Part shown: positions 45,417-57,366 of the stretch, piece by piece
Numbering within the stretch: the stretch's first letter is position 1
Layout: each line of letters starts with the position of its first letter
Assembly (NCBI GenBank): GCA_029449245.1
Contig: JANATF010000006.1
Span: 1,860,001 to 1,924,000 of the forward strand
Length of the DNA: 64,000 nucleotides
From: Mortierella alpina
Lineage: Eukaryota > Mortierellomycota > Mortierellomycetes > Mortierellales > Mortierellaceae
Direction: 5' to 3'
Made by a program: the position numbers and the translations under genes
The notes under the pieces: model-generated
Told to the model about the DNA's origin: nothing
The model's database searches: none
The model's input: only the letters and a program-made list of their open reading frames with translations

Positions 45417-46818
45417 TCACCGACGGTTGCTAAACACCCAAGGCGCGTTCACGACCGAGATCACGACCACCGTATTCCGTGTTAACTCCGTGGGCAAACT
45501 CCTGTACGTCGCCTGCACGGTCCTCGCCACTTTACCGTTCGGAACCCACACATGCAAGATCTGCTTAAAGAACCGCTCATTGACCAGATTCCTCGTCGAG
45601 GCCAAGATCCCCGATAGCTTCTTCCATAGCAGCTGTCGGCATTCCGATCTGCGGTACGCGCCCTTGTACTTGAATGCTCGTGTGACGGAGACGCCGACGT
45701 GCAGACGAGGTGACAAGTTGGGTAAAGTGATGGAGTAGTCTGTGATCGGTTGGCTCACAAACAGGTAACCAATCTCCATCTCGGTCTTGGCGAGGTGGGC
45801 GCCCAAGCACCGGCTTAACATCTCGAGGGATAGGACCTCGGACAGGAGTGAGCTCCCACCCGCGTTAGGGGTGGTCAGCATGCGGATGGCATCGGGAGAC
45901 CAGTCCATGTCGTCGAAGAGTGTGCCGCGGGGGATACTGGTGTTGATGATCACGCAGGCGGGGCGGGAGCGGGTCCATAGACCCGTGGCGAGCTGTGCAA
46001 TGGCCATGGGGGAGATGTAAAAGGCCATCGTCGCCGTGTCGTCAAAGACGCGTGGCCGGCTGTGCTGGCCCAACTCGACCATCATGGCCGGGTTGGAATC
46101 GTTCTCATATGGGTCACGGTCATTATTGTCGTCGTCGTCGTCGTCACTATCGAAATCGTCGGATCCGCTACTGTTGCTGGAGTCGTCGGTTTCGTCGTCG
46201 CCACCATGATGATCGACACCGTCTATCATCATCATGGTCAGGGTATCTGTTGTGTCTACATGAGGGTAGACGTTTGTGCAGTTGTAGGACGTATCCTTCC
46301 ACCGCCGGTGGGGCTTCTTAACAGATGTGGAGCAGCGACGGGAGGGTTGGATGGTTCCATGCGATGAGTTCCTGTTGGGTATAAAGGAATTGCAGGCGCT
46401 CTTTGTCCTGAGATTCAGGGAGGTGTTCCTCCTCCTTTGGCTGTAGGAGTCGCTGCTGAAGTAGGCGTGCTGGGAGACTGTGGAGCGGATTGACGAACGC
46501 TCCACAGAGCCCAGAGCCGCGAGTAAGGAAGTCATTGTGACAGTTGGGCGCAGGATAAGCATCCTGCGAAGCCATGGGTTGCTGTAGGGTAGGCCATGTG
46601 GTGGACCCAGCAGTGGATATGCTACTGGTGGTGGATGAGTTGGGTAAGGAGAAGGATTGGAGCGGTGGGGAAACAGTGTCTTTGGAGGAGGAGGACATGG
46701 TGCCGCCTTGATAGACGGTGGTGTTGGGGTTCACTGTAAAATGAACCTTTGAGAGAGATGAGGTAGAGGTACCACCTACCCGCCGTGATTGTGTGGAGGT
46801 TGTGCTTACTATAGACAT
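45417..46818 (-). CDS. Conserved protein resembling the C-terminal domain of AAC11-like proteins
   Basis: Two minus-strand exons, 46818-46323 and 46255-45417, joined in phase 1 across a 67-bp intron (GTTAAG...TGTAG); 444 residues. The first ~190 residues are Ser/Thr/Gln/Pro-rich. An acidic patch lies around residues 190-225 (DDETDDSSNSSGSDDFDSDD). The C-terminal ~200 residues look globular: SLLSEVLSLEMLSRCLGAHL, KTEMEIGY, HVGVSVTRAFKYKG, CRQLLWKKLSGILASTRNLV, FFKQILHVWVPNGKVARTVQ, NTVVVISVV. This order (E-E-Y, VGVSVTRA, LL-KKL-G, ILHVW, VVV) resembles Dictyostelium AAC11-like proteins as I remember them. Biochemical role unknown. The intron has a weak donor, so the exact junction is the least certain part. 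Confidence 0.55.
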
Positions 46819-48005
46819 GGTGCTTCTGGTGTGTATGGATGGAAGGGCGGGAGTGAAAAGGCTGAAAGGTTATGAGTGAAGGAGGAGAGTGATGGATGAT
46901 ATTTATGGCAATTGAAAGAGACCTATGCTGGAATCAAGGAGCTGCTGCGGGAAACAGAAAATGGTATTCTTCGCGTCGACCTTCGAGCGACTGCGGCAAC
47001 CCGCGTTCCAGTGACTCGCGCACATCCATCTGCACATTTTTGCTCGCACTCTTTAGACCCTTGAGAGGCAGCTTTCAGCACAGTTTAGGCTAGCAGCAAT
47101 CATGACATGACCTGGTGCCAATTGGTCCACCGCTATGGCTGTTGCTAATTGCTCTTGCGCACTACTTGACTAGCTCGAAGCAAAACAGGTGCCACACTCA
47201 GCTGGTAGTCAACTCCACATTGAAAGAGACCGGTGTGGTGGAGAAAAAGCAGGCTGACCACGCGTTTTTCCGTTTCGCGTTTTTTTTTATCCTTCTGCTT
47301 TTGTACCTGCAGGGTCTGCTGAGAGAGTAGAGCGACGCCGTTGCATCCCCGCGGCTCACTTGCGCGGCCTCTCAACTCTGTGCTCAGTCTGTCGGTCCTT
47401 TTCTTCTCGCCCAGGGCCTCACACAATCAATCGATCGCTTATTGTGATGCTCTCGCGTCCCAACGTAAATAAAAAGAGGCGGTGCAAAAAAAACAAAAAC
47501 ACGAGAGAAGGAGAACGAGAGAGAGAGAGAGAAGAGAGGAGTCTTTTTTTTTTCCCTTGGGAAGAGGAGCTATTTACACCCACCTACCCTGTTCATCATC
47601 TTTTTTCTTCTCCTGACCTGGTCATCCAGCCCCATTCCTCATTCCCCTCGGTGCGCTGTTTAATTCTCGTTTGATTGCACTCTGACCCCCCGGCAGTGCC
47701 CCACCCAGCCCTTGGTGTTTTCCCTTATTGCAACAGCACCCTCCCAGTACGACGCAGTGATACCAGAAGAAAGCGACCGCCCGATTGTCCCCCATCCCAT
47801 CCTGCATAGACCGCCGGGCCTGATTTGCATCCGTCTCATCTCCGACCCCTTCTCTCCCTTCTGTCCGCTAACCCTACACACACACCTGACTCCCCCCTGG
47901 ACACACACACCTGTACGCTGCACTGTACAGCCCTTGGTGTACCTCCCACTGCACTCCCACACCCCACTATAAAACACTCGGCCAACCCCGCACCCCGCCT
48001 TCGCC
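46819..48005. other. Divergent intergenic region with low-complexity leader
   Basis: About 1.19 kb without a recognised gene. 47505-47535 is a GAGA microsatellite. 47575-47990 is very C/T-rich with CACACACACC tracts, the likely promoter and long leader of the poly-Q gene. The minus-strand frames here are compositional. Confidence 0.5.
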
Positions 48006-49943
48006 ATGAACTTCTTCAACCGCAAAAAGAAGCAAGAGGACAATCCGCCCTCGTCCCCGCCCCCTTCCTCCGCTTCCTCCTCCCAGCGACTGCAGCGCGG
48101 CCCATCCGTCAACGGCATCGCCATCCCGCCCAGAACAAACTCCACCGCCAACAGCCCCAACCCCAGTCCAGGCCCGGCCCAGTTCCCGCCATCATCTGCA
48201 TCATCACAGGTCCAAGGCCAGCAACAAGCTCAAGGTCAGCCCGCGCAAGGCCAAGGTGGTAGCCCAAGAAACGTCAATCCCGACGCACTGCAGCCACAGC
48301 AGCAGCAACATCAAGACCAGCAGCAGCAGCAGCAACCGTTCTATCAGCCTCAGGTACCGTATCAGCAGCAGCAGCAACAACAACAACAACAGCAACAACA
48401 ACCAGGTCGAGACTCGGACGCGGTTTCCATCAACTCATCCATGCTTTCTCAACAGCAACAACAACAGCAACTTCAGTCCATGCACTTACAGGGCTTGCCA
48501 TCTGGCTCGTACGGCAACGACTCGGCGCTCGTGTCCCAGTCGCTTCAATACCCAGGCTATCAGGACCAGCCGCCCATGCACAGCGGCAGTATGAACGGTG
48601 GTTACGATGGCTATGGAGCTGGACAGCACAACAGCGATAACATTGGCAATAGTGGACATCAGGATGGCTACTATGGACAGCAGGGTACCTCTGGATACGA
48701 TAATTCCAACAGTGGCCCTGTACTGACGAGTGGTCCTCTCCAGTTGCCCGGCCAGGGCAACCCAGGCAACAGCAACGGCAGCCTCAACGGGACACCCAAT
48801 GGCTCGGACGGTCACAGCGGCAATATCGGAGCAGTCAATGACGGCACTACGGATGCGCCGTCCACAGATGTTCGAAAGCTGCAAGACGAGGTCCTCAGCT
48901 GGAAAAAGTCGCAGGAGACATCCCAGGCCAAGGTGAATCAGCTTCGCCAGACGCTGACTCAAAAGTCGCAGGAGAACCGCGAGCTGCATTCCAGCCTCAC
49001 TCAAGTTACACAGGATCGACTCATGCTTCAGGAGCTGGTTCACAAGCGCGAGAAGGAGATGGACGACCTCCGCTCCAAATACCTCAACGACGTCCGTCAG
49101 ATTCGCGCCACAGACGACGACCATTCCACCATCGAACAGCGCGTCCGCATGCTCCAGGCCGCCATCCTTCAGCTCACAAAGTCGTCCTCGGGAGACCGCG
49201 CCGTGAACTTGAACCAGGAGGAGGCTCAGCACTTGGTAAAGAAAAAGTACAAGTTTGGGAACACTCAGCCGTATATCCTGAACATGTTTCTGGAAAAGTA
49301 CATCATGGACTCGCTTCTCGAGGAAGTCTTTCACTGCCCATTCTATGTCGGCTTTGGTCTGGCCAAGGAGTATGGTGACATTCACAAGTGGATGACCGAG
49401 AACAACTTTGCAGACCAGGCAGTCCGATTCCGCCAGCAGCTTTGCTTCATGTCCGCCAAGGCACCCGTCGCCCAGGCGCATGCGGCCCAGGAGGCGGCTC
49501 GGATTGCAAAGACATTCGAGGTCAAGTTGGAGCGACTTTACAACAACTGGACTGGACATCAAAAGGTAAAAACAGAAAAAAAAAGGCTAGAAATAGCCGC
49601 TCCTCGAGAGCATTTATTACCTAACGCGTTTTTTGAGTTCAGGCTGGGGAAATGATGACAAGATGTCTTTGTTATTTACTCACAATATTCCGATACCCTT
49701 TTTGTAATACCCCTGTAGGTCTTGGACTTGGTCACCAAGGCCATTGAGCTCAGTCTGACAATGAGGAGTCAGAACGCAGAGATTTTGGCACAAATCATCC
49801 CCAGCGAGACCGAATTCGACCCAGAGAAGATGGTGCCTGCACACAAGAGCAAAGAGGGGGGCAAGGTCAAGGTCTGCGTCATGCCCTGCTTCGTCGACAC
49901 CAACGGAGTGGTCGTCGGCAAGGCCAAGGTGTTCTGCGGTTAA
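48006..49943 (+). CDS. Poly-glutamine, coiled-coil conserved protein of unknown function
   Basis: Exons 48006-49565 and 49719-49943, phase 0, 594 residues. It starts MNFFNRKKKQEDNPPSSPPP. Residues ~85-165 contain several CAG/CAA-encoded Gln runs of 3 to 10 residues. A Gly/Asn/Ser-rich segment follows (to about residue 285), then a coiled coil (KLQDEVLSWKKSQETSQAKV through HKREKEMDDLRSKYLNDVRQ). The conserved-looking C-terminus has KKYKFGNTQPYILNMFLEKY, LLEEVFHCPFYVGFGLAKEY, VTKAIELSLTMRSQNAEILA and VCVMPCFVDTNGVVVGKAKV. The long leader (CT-rich) and CGCCATGAAC context support this start. I do not recognise a named family. The layout suggests a scaffold or condensate-forming cytoplasmic protein, which is inference only. 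Confidence 0.75.
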
Positions 49944-50060
49944 CGAACAAAAAGGGATCTCGGGACGATAATTTCACCCATCCATCGGACAAAAAAAGTA
50001 CTCGCCCCATGGACCTTTTCGACCACGCCTTAATATCTTCTTTTGTTTTTGCTTCCCTAC

Positions 50061-50118
50061 AACCTCAACCTCAACCTCAACCTCAACCTCAACCTCAACC
50101 TCAGCCTCAACCTCAACC
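50061..50118. repeat. (AACCTC)n hexamer tandem repeat
   Basis: About nine to ten near-perfect copies with one G substitution (TCAGCC), in the 3' flank of the poly-Q gene. It is not the fungal telomere unit. Confidence 0.9.
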
Positions 50119-50489
50119 CAAATGATTAAACCTATCGCCCTCTGGAAGCAAAAGCGAGTTCCTTCACCCGGACTGGCTTCCTCACCTAAAATACACATGC
50201 CTTTTCTTGACAAGGAAAGCGAACCCCTCTCATTCCCTATAACCATCCCCCTCACCCCACATACCAAGCCAACATTTTATTTCTCCCAGCTATGCCCAAT
50301 CTCTTTTTGTTGTATACTTTGCCTCGAAAAAACCCCCTCTCTTACAACCTTTGTGATAGGATGTGCGGACTTTCGCGTCTTGCTGTTATTATTGAAATGA
50401 AACCACAATGCTGCGTGCGCGTCCTCCCCGCGTTTAAATTCAAACTCATCGCAGAATATGTGCATGCTGACCTCTTGCCTTCCTCTCCA

Positions 50490-50695
50490 GCATCTCCTGA
50501 AACCACGCAATTGGGGGGGCTCTTCTCCACCATTTGGGCTTTGTCCCTGCTGTGCTCCTTGTCCTCCTGTACAGCATCCGCTGTTGCCCGTCGCATCTAC
50601 CTTCTTTTTTTGTCCATATCGCGTGTATCCAAAGCAATGACATAAACGACGTTGAAAAGTTAGCTGCCATTCAGAGCTTCAGAGCACCAGAGAGA
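50490..50695 (+). repeat. Inverted duplicate segment, left copy (matches 58217-58440 reversed)
   Basis: Plus strand here resembles the reverse complement of 58217-58440: CTTCTCCACCATT, GGCTTTGTCC, AAGCAATGACATAA, GCCATTCAGAGCTTCAGAGCA. Both copies hold an open stretch of about 40 codons ending in (E/K)AMT and a stop; the right copy reads as a membrane helix. Confidence 0.7.
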
Positions 50696-51377
50696 AGGCG
50701 AGGCGCTATGTTGCTGACAAGAACCAGGAATGGCACAGGAATGGTGGTGCTTTTGTTCTGGGCGACTCGAAGGGAATGACTACACAACGAATGTGTTGTA
50801 GAACACATCTTTTGAAAATCCGTGATCCAAATTCTTGTTTTGACCCTGATGGCTTCTTTCTCACATGCTTTGCTAAAGGTTCACCCGCTCCCACTTGTAT
50901 CGTTTCTAAAGTACATTGCGAGAGTCGTCGTCCATCGTAGATGTGCTGGCAAGTGCGAGCGTGGGCCGCTCTGGACGATCATGAAGGCAAGAGCACGAAT
51001 CTGCCGACACTGTAGTTCCGGAGACAAAGGCAAATGGTGTGTGCAAGGCCTTGGAGTGGCAGCTCGAGAAGGGAAAGGTATCAAGTTGGCATGCACTGCT
51101 CCTAACAGGATGAATGAGGTGCCGTCTGGATTTCGGAGCTCCTGCCGTATATTTGGCTGTTACACTACGGGCTGATTTGGTTCGTATTATATCATAAATA
51201 CTGTACTCCTTTTTATTCTTAGTTTTCTTTAGGCTGTGGTGGCATGTGCTCACCCGTAGCCCCTCGCCAATGTACTATAGCCCGGCGCCATCTTCATGTC
51301 CAATTCTTCATCTCCTCTTCCTCACCTTCCTACGACTCCGCTCTTCCCCCATTCTCATTCGTAATTGATATCTTGAT

Positions 51378-53309
51378 AAGCCAGATTCACCACCAACGGT
51401 CTTGATTGTTGGAGCCGGTCTTGCTGGCTTATTCTTGGCTATTTTGCTCGAGCTCGCCAATATCCCTTACCAGATATTTGAGCGCGCGGCCAAAGTGAAA
51501 CCACTTGGTAGGTTATCCCAATAACATGAAAAGGAGATAGTTTCACACTACACAGTTCAGGATCTGGGTAGCTGAACGGCACGACTATGCATGTCTCTTT
51601 GAGTGGCGTGCCGTGCTTGTCTTGGATGCTAGCATTCTTGCCGTGTTTGAGCAACTGGGGTTGTTTGACGAACTCATGGCAATATCATTTCCAGTGCGCC
51701 GCTTCAGAATGTTCCATGGGGACATGAAGGTGATTGCAGAGTTCTCACCGGGGAAAGATGTCAAAAAACTGTACGTCCAAGATGGCCTTGTTCTGGTCGG
51801 CAGTTTTGTTGCAAATAAACCATTTCCGCGGACTAAACTCTGGTGTGCCGCTATTCTCTTTTTAGGGTGGGATATGATTACATCGTGTTTGCACGACCGG
51901 ACTTGTACGACCTTTTTTTGTCCAAGGTCCCAACAGAGAAGCTCTCGCTCCAAGAAAGTCCTGTCACTGCAGCAGAACGTATTTGGAGTGATGATCCGTA
52001 TAGCCGATAATACCACCTTCCACGGCGATATCTTGGTCGGAGCTGATGGCGCTTACAGTGGTGTCCGTCAAAGTCTTTACAAGGAACTTATGAAGAAACA
52101 GGTGCTCCCTAAAGGTGACGGCAAGCAATTCAGCGTCAATTACTCCACCATGGTCGGAACCACAAACCCCTTGGGGGAAGACTTTCATCCGAACTTGAAA
52201 TTGCCTGTCAATCACAACGCATTTATGATCGGAAAGGGTACACCGTACACCGTAAGCCCAAACGCTGGCAGGAACCATCATGCGTGCATTTCACTTCAGA
52301 GAGCCTCGCCTGACAGTGGGAACATATATTTATATATTCACCTTCTGCGATAGTGGAGCACGTACACAGTGCCTGGAAATCGCATTTGCTGGACTGTCCA
52401 GATCCAGCTGGAGGCAAAGACTTCTGAAGACGAGTCTTTCCGCAACTCAGAGTGGAACTTAGATGCAAACCAAGAACTGACTAATGAGATCCGCAACTTC
52501 AAAACTCCTTACGGTGACCTCGGCCAGCTCATCGATGCCACGGACAGGGATCGTATTTCTAGAGTCCACCTGGAGCACAAATTGTTCGAAACCTGGTACC
52601 ATAATCGCACTGTTCTCATTGGTGATGGTAAGGAGGAAAGAAAGAGTGAATGTAAGACCTAGGAAGCAGTGTCGCGTCAGATATTTCACTAACGATGGTG
52701 ATTGTTCAACAGCTGCTTACAAACTGCTTTCTAGCTCTGGACAGGGTGCGGTGAATGCCTTGCAGGATGCTGTTGTCCTTGCCATCTGTCTCTACGACCT
52801 AAGATCCGTGACGCCCGAGAAGATTAGAGCTGCATTTCAAGATTTCAGGGACCAGCGCCATCCTCACGTCGCTGCACAGTATAAAGCCAGCAAGAAGCTT
52901 GCCACAATGTGGTATGGTCAGGTAAAAAAAAAAGAAAAAAAAAGTTCACTGGGAAAAGAATGGGCCTGTTTGATCACTGAAAAGTCTTTTGTCATAGCAC
53001 ACCATGACATAACTCTCGCCAACAACTTTTTTCTAGACTCTGCGGGACCGCATTGTGCGCAGGATGGCGTTTAATTATCTACCAGAGCTCGCGAAAAGAT
53101 CCAATCTTACCAAGATGCTATCCTATAGGCCGCAGGCTACGTTCCTGCCGCAGGTCCCCAGCCACGGCACAAGCAAAGTCCTTCCTCAGAAGCCAAGCTG
53201 GAAATACGCTGAGCTGCAAAAGAAGAAGGATGAGGTAACTGTTGAATGGGATTTAGATATTGGACCAGAGTTCGATTGTCGCGAGTTGTTTGAGAGATTC
53301 ATGTTTTAG
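51378..53309 (+). pseudogene. FAD-dependent monooxygenase copy A, broken
   Basis: Matches the intact gene at 58589 over its full length. Three lesions are visible: the start codon reads AAG at 51378-51380 where copy C has ATG; about 12 bp holding the exon 2 acceptor (CTTTTTTAG in copy C) is missing before 51613; and a 2-bp deletion near 51948 shifts the frame in exon 3. The later parts stay similar (GADGAYSGVRQ, GQGAVNALQDAV), though the motif AAHKLLPSS of copy C reads AAYKLLSSS here. The C-terminus is intact to a stop at 53309. Confidence 0.85.
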
Positions 53310-53506
53310 AGTCCTCAGTTACAAAAAATACATATCTTCGCAGAGAGAGGCGAGGATGATATCGAGTTCGACGGAGAGTGAGAGAAGGAGCTGTGCTTGA
53401 ACCCCTCGTGCGAACGCACTCCTCTCTCAGTCACAGCTCCGCAGCGCAGAAATTAAAACTGTGGTGCTGGAGGAACACACCTTTGTAAAGCTTTGGACAG
53501 TTGATA

Positions 53507-53545
<39 letters not shown>

Positions 53546-54141
53546 TTGCACAGCTTTTTATGGAACCAACCCATGTGAGTAATAGGATGGGCGGATCCCC
53601 CTTGCCTCTTTCTCATATCACTTCCTTCCATCCTCTTAGCCCCCATCACCACCTTTGTCGCGTTCAGTACGCGTCTCTACGCTTCTCATATGTCTCGCAT
53701 TTCGATCCAGTATTGGCACAATCTTTTTCTACTTTGCCTTTGTCTCATCGGGTCGTTCTCCCATCTCTGCCGTCACGTCGTGTCTCACCGAACAGTATAT
53801 GGAAGATGTGGAGGAGAATAAGGATAGCGTCTACGGCATCGATTCCAGAGCTCGTCCATGAGCAAGCACGCTCAAGCGATGCAACTCGGGCATGGAGGAC
53901 GAGTGATCAGTGGGAAGGGTCGGAACTCGGAGGGGTACGCACGCTTTGATCTCTCAGACGAGGAGCGGAGCGCGCGCGTATCGTAGAAAGTTGCAGCACT
54001 CGTCTTTTTTTTACAATACATAGCGATTGAGCTGACTTGAATAGTAAGCCGAGTGCTAGCAATTATGCATGAAAATGGCTGGATGGGACCTTTTATTGGC
54101 TTGGTGCGACAATGATTTCCAGAGCTCAGGTATCAAGCAAG
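53310..54141. other. Shared 3' flank of monooxygenase copies plus microsatellite
   Basis: 53297-53470 resembles the DNA after copies B and C (ATTCATGTTTTAG, TACAAAAAATACATATCTTC, GTGCGAAC). A GA microsatellite lies at 53512-53541. TCACGTCGTGTCTCACCGAACAGTA near 53770-53795 recurs near 57670-57695. No gene seen. Confidence 0.6.
53512..53541. repeat. (GA)n microsatellite
   Basis: About 14 GA units in the 3' flank of copy A. Confidence 0.85.
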
Positions 54142-54462
54142 CTACATTCCAACGAGAGCAAATGCAGCAAATCCCAACACAAATAAATACTTCTTCGGAA
54201 TGATAGCTGATGACGAGGATGTTTGGTAGTAGACGGTACCGACATGATTGTTGACAGCACAAGGGAGAATGAGGCTACCATTTCCAAAAATGAATCCGAC
54301 TGGAGCATGGAAACCAGAAAAGATATCCGTTCCATTAATCAAATGGGTCCCATTGACGTATAGCGGCGCCTCGTTAGAAGTATGGTAACAACATTGTGCA
54401 CACACAACCGCATTAGTGGCCGAAACTTCCCCAACAGCTCCAAGTTCAAGTCGTATAGCCAT
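54142..54462 (-). CDS. Hypothetical small glycosylated, C-terminally anchored protein
   Basis: 106 codons open on the minus strand. It contains a Cys pair in VVCAQCCYH, two N-glycosylation sequons close together (NGT in VNGTHLINGT, NGS in FGNGSLILP), and a C-terminal SSSSAIIPKKYLFVLGFAAF, which resembles a membrane or GPI-type anchor. A possible acceptor (GTTGCAG, 54474-54475) precedes the first ATG, so an upstream exon with the signal peptide may exist. A TATATAAT box is near 54796-54803 on this strand. I could not fix the upstream exon. No family recognised. Confidence 0.4.
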   Translation of the reverse strand: MAIRLELGAVGEVSATNAVVCAQCCYHTSNEAPLYVNGTHLINGTDIFSGFHAPVGFIFGNGSLILPCAVNNHVGTVYYQTSSSSAIIPKKYLFVLGFAAFALVGM

Positions 54463-55039
54463 TGTATATTGGCTGCAACGGGAGAGTACATGCCAGAGAG
54501 TGAAAACAGGTCAGGTACGAGAAATCGATGTTAAGCCATATTGCAGTTGAGGGAGTCTAATGAGGGAGTCTTACAGGAACCTTTGTTTAGGGTTGTGCAC
54601 GTCTTCCTGTTAGTCTTGTAGACAGAAGCTGCTATTGCGAGTACGGATGTGTCTGTCCGGCACAGTGGGTTGGTGTGATATTGAAATCTAGGTGTGAAGC
54701 AGGCGGGTTGACTTTTCCAGCGGCAGAGGAGAGGTGTATGTATGTAGAAAGATAAACAGGCTATGTGAAGGAAGTATCTGATGACTGATGTGGAGGATTA
54801 TATACATTCGTGGTCGACTGGAAAATGTATCTTTTCCCATCATTCTACGCCAATAGTTTACTCATATGCATGCCAAAATTGGCGCTTTTGACTAGTTTGA
54901 ACTCTGAGGAGTACAACATGACCTCTTTAGCCTGCAGGCATCGTGTTTAAAAATTCCAAAGACTGACAAGTCATCGCCATTAATAGCCATCCTATGATGG
55001 ATATCCATGTTACACATGCAGGACGGCAACTTCTATAAC
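54463..55039. other. Upstream region of the hypothetical anchored protein
   Basis: Contains a GTAAGACTCCC donor-like site (minus strand, ~54573) and the TATATAAT box. No firm exon could be assigned. Confidence 0.4.
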
Positions 55040-55815
55040 TTCTGCCACGTTCGCAAGTGAGGAATGTAGCGCTGTAGCTGATCATGTCCTAGTGGATTGG
55101 ATATGTCCAGGATTAAACATGGCACCGTGTCCAGTGAGTAGCAAAAATGAGGGGCAAAGGAGATAAACTGCCCAGGAGAGGATTATAATGAGTGCGTGCT
55201 TTTCCTCTTTTTTCTTTCCCTAATTCTCAAAAGGCACACGGAATCGGTGCATCAATGATCTGCTCAAACTGATCCAGGCCTTGCTTCTTGTGTTTGTGTC
55301 ATGTTCCAAGTACTTTTTGTTTGTCCTGGATGGCACCAATGTCTCCATTCGGGTTGCATCAACATGAGAACAGAACGAAGAGGAACAAAGACGACGCGAC
55401 GGAAATGAGAGCTCCTTTTCTCTCGTACTCCGCATGAATGTGAATGCATGTGTATCCAAGATTTACGGACTACAGCAGTAACTAGACTTTCTTTTTCCGT
55501 GTTACACGACAGCGAAAGTGGCCCCGGTATCACACTCGATGTACATACTTGGAGCATGACACAAACGCAAGGCCCAATGCCTACCGCAGTTTGAAATGAT
55601 CATTGATGGTCCGATTCTGTGTCTTTGAGAAATAGGAAAAGAAAAAAGGGCGCTCTTTACAATCTTGTAGGCAGCTATCTCCTTTGCTCCTCATTCCTAC
55701 TGTTCACTGGACACGGTGCCATGTAAAATCCTGGACATATCCAGATCCTCTAGAAGTAGATCAAAACTGTAGTTCTACATTTCTCTCTTGCAAACGTAGC
55801 AGAAGGTGCCATTGC
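55040..55815. repeat. Long inverted repeat (about 300-bp arms)
   Basis: Left arm ~55040-55360 matches the reverse complement of the right arm ~55495-55815, with a centre near 55430. Shared blocks in order: CGTTCGCAAG/CGTTTGCAAG, GGATATGTCCAGGATT, ACATGGCACCGTGTCCAGTG, GGCAAAGGAGATA/AGCAAAGGAGATA, AATCGG..CATCAATGATC, GGCCTTGC, TTGTGTTTGTGTCATG and CCAAGTA. The arms are diverged. No transposase or flanking target duplication was identified. Confidence 0.75.
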
Positions 55816-56754
55816 GATCTACGGAATACTATTGGCCTGAAAAACTTACAATTAAAAAGTAATTGAAGATGTAAGGATGTGCCCTCTACCAATGGGTCCT
55901 TCTCAAGAAGGGATGTTGCGTCCCTAAAGAATAAACATGCCCTCTAAATCTTCGACGAGAGTAGTAGCAAGTATTATAAATTCTAGAGTTGTTCAACTTA
56001 CTGCTGTGCTGACGTGTCTGCCAAATGAAGGCACAGTCTCTGTGGCGGGGACAGGCTTAAACCTAAACCTGCCATCTGAAGGCAGAGCCCAGTTTTTTTT
56101 CTCAGCAACACCAATTTGTGTCGAGAAAAAAGTGTCGTCGAGTGTGAGAAGCGCGTGCTGTTTATCAAAGATACCAGTAGGCAGAAGAAAGGTCCCCATT
56201 GGTCATTGTCGCTCTCATAAGAGCGGGAAAATATGCTTCATGGAGCTTCCCGAACGCTGGACATGTCTCTTTCTCCAGGAGACAATGTATGTAATGCTCT
56301 GTTACATAGAGCGGCACAAAGTTGAATACCTTCGCATAGCTCTAGTGCGTCCTCCTCCTTGCATTTTTAATTCTCTGTACTCGCAAATGAACCAAGAATG
56401 GAGCGCGTTCCACACCCTGGCCAGTATTCTATCAAGAGCGAGTCCTTTGAGCTGATGCTTCTTACCCCTAAGGGTGGTGTCATTTATCAGACTATAATAA
56501 TTTGCCCCGCCCCCTCTCTGAAAGCCTTATTGTGGGCCAACGATCCCACTGGCCCTCACGGTAAGGTCTTTCGAGTTTGTTCATCGTCTTTTTCCTCTTC
56601 AACACGGCGCCTGCGAACGGTTCAAGTTGTACTGTCGCGAAATGTCAAAGTTTTAAACGACGCTCGAAATCAAACGCACATACCCCGTTAGTGGGTGGGC
56701 CATTCAGTATGTAATGAATTTTGCTTCAGTATGATGGAGAGTGTTGACATCAAA
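55816..56754. other. Region between inverted repeat and monooxygenase copy B
   Basis: No gene established. The minus strand 56199-55993 reads 68 codons (MGTFLLPTGIFDKQ...) ending at a GTAAGT-like donor, which may be an isolated exon or remnant. The plus-strand frame at 56398 has no family pattern. Confidence 0.4.
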
Positions 56755-57366
56755 AGGTATCGCTTCAGATATCTCATTAACAATGGTGATTGTCCACAGC
56801 TGCTCACAAACTGCTTCCGAGTTCTGGGCAGGGCGCAGGGAATGCCCTGCAGGATGCTGTTGTCCTTGCCAACTGTCTCTACGACCTCACATCCGTGACA
56901 TCCGAGGGGATTACATCTGCATTTCAAGATTTCAAGGACCAGCGCCATCATCACGTCGTTGCACAGTACGAAGTCAGCAAAAAGATTGCCAAAATCTGGT
57001 ATGACCAGGTAAAGAAAAGAAAAGTTCACTCTGGAAAAAATGGATGTGTTTGATCATTGACAAGTCTTTTGTCATAGCACACCGTGACATGAGTTCTCGC
57101 AAACAATTCTTCTAGACTATGCGGGACCGCATCGTGCGCAGCATGGTGCTTAATTATCTACCAGATCTCGCAAAGAGTTCAAGTCTTGCTAAGGAGCTAT
57201 CCTATAGACCGCAGGCTACGTTCCTGCCTCAGATCCCTAACCATGGCACAAGCAAAGTCCTTCCACAGAAGCCAAGCTGGAGATACGCTGAGCTGCAAAA
57301 GTAGAAGGGTGAGGCAGCTGTTGAATAGGATCTACCAGAGTTCGATGGTCGCGAGTTGTTGTTGTG
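56755..57366 (+). pseudogene. FAD-dependent monooxygenase copy B, 3' fragment
   Basis: Homology to copy C begins inside intron 4 (about 56755) and covers exon 5 (56800-57008) and exon 6 (from 57116). The exons encoding the FAD-binding N-terminal half are absent. Exon 6 is cut by TAG at 57302-57304 where copy C reads AAG. Splice signals are kept (CCACAG, CAG|GTAAAG, TCTAG). Confidence 0.85.

Larger units (their letters stand above)
49944..51377. other. Intergenic region with hexamer repeat and an ORF remnant
   Basis: Holds the AACCTC tandem repeat (50061-50118), a segment at 50490-50695 that is the inverted counterpart of 58217-58440, and from ~51240 the promoter-like region shared with the FAD-monooxygenase copy C upstream DNA (GTAGCCCCTCGCCA, ATCTTCATGTCCAATTCT). 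No intact gene is supported. Confidence 0.55.

Noticed and set aside
50061-50118. Telomere-like repeat
   Set aside because: The unit is AACCTC rather than a TTAGGG-type repeat, it is short, and it sits in a gene's 3' flank.
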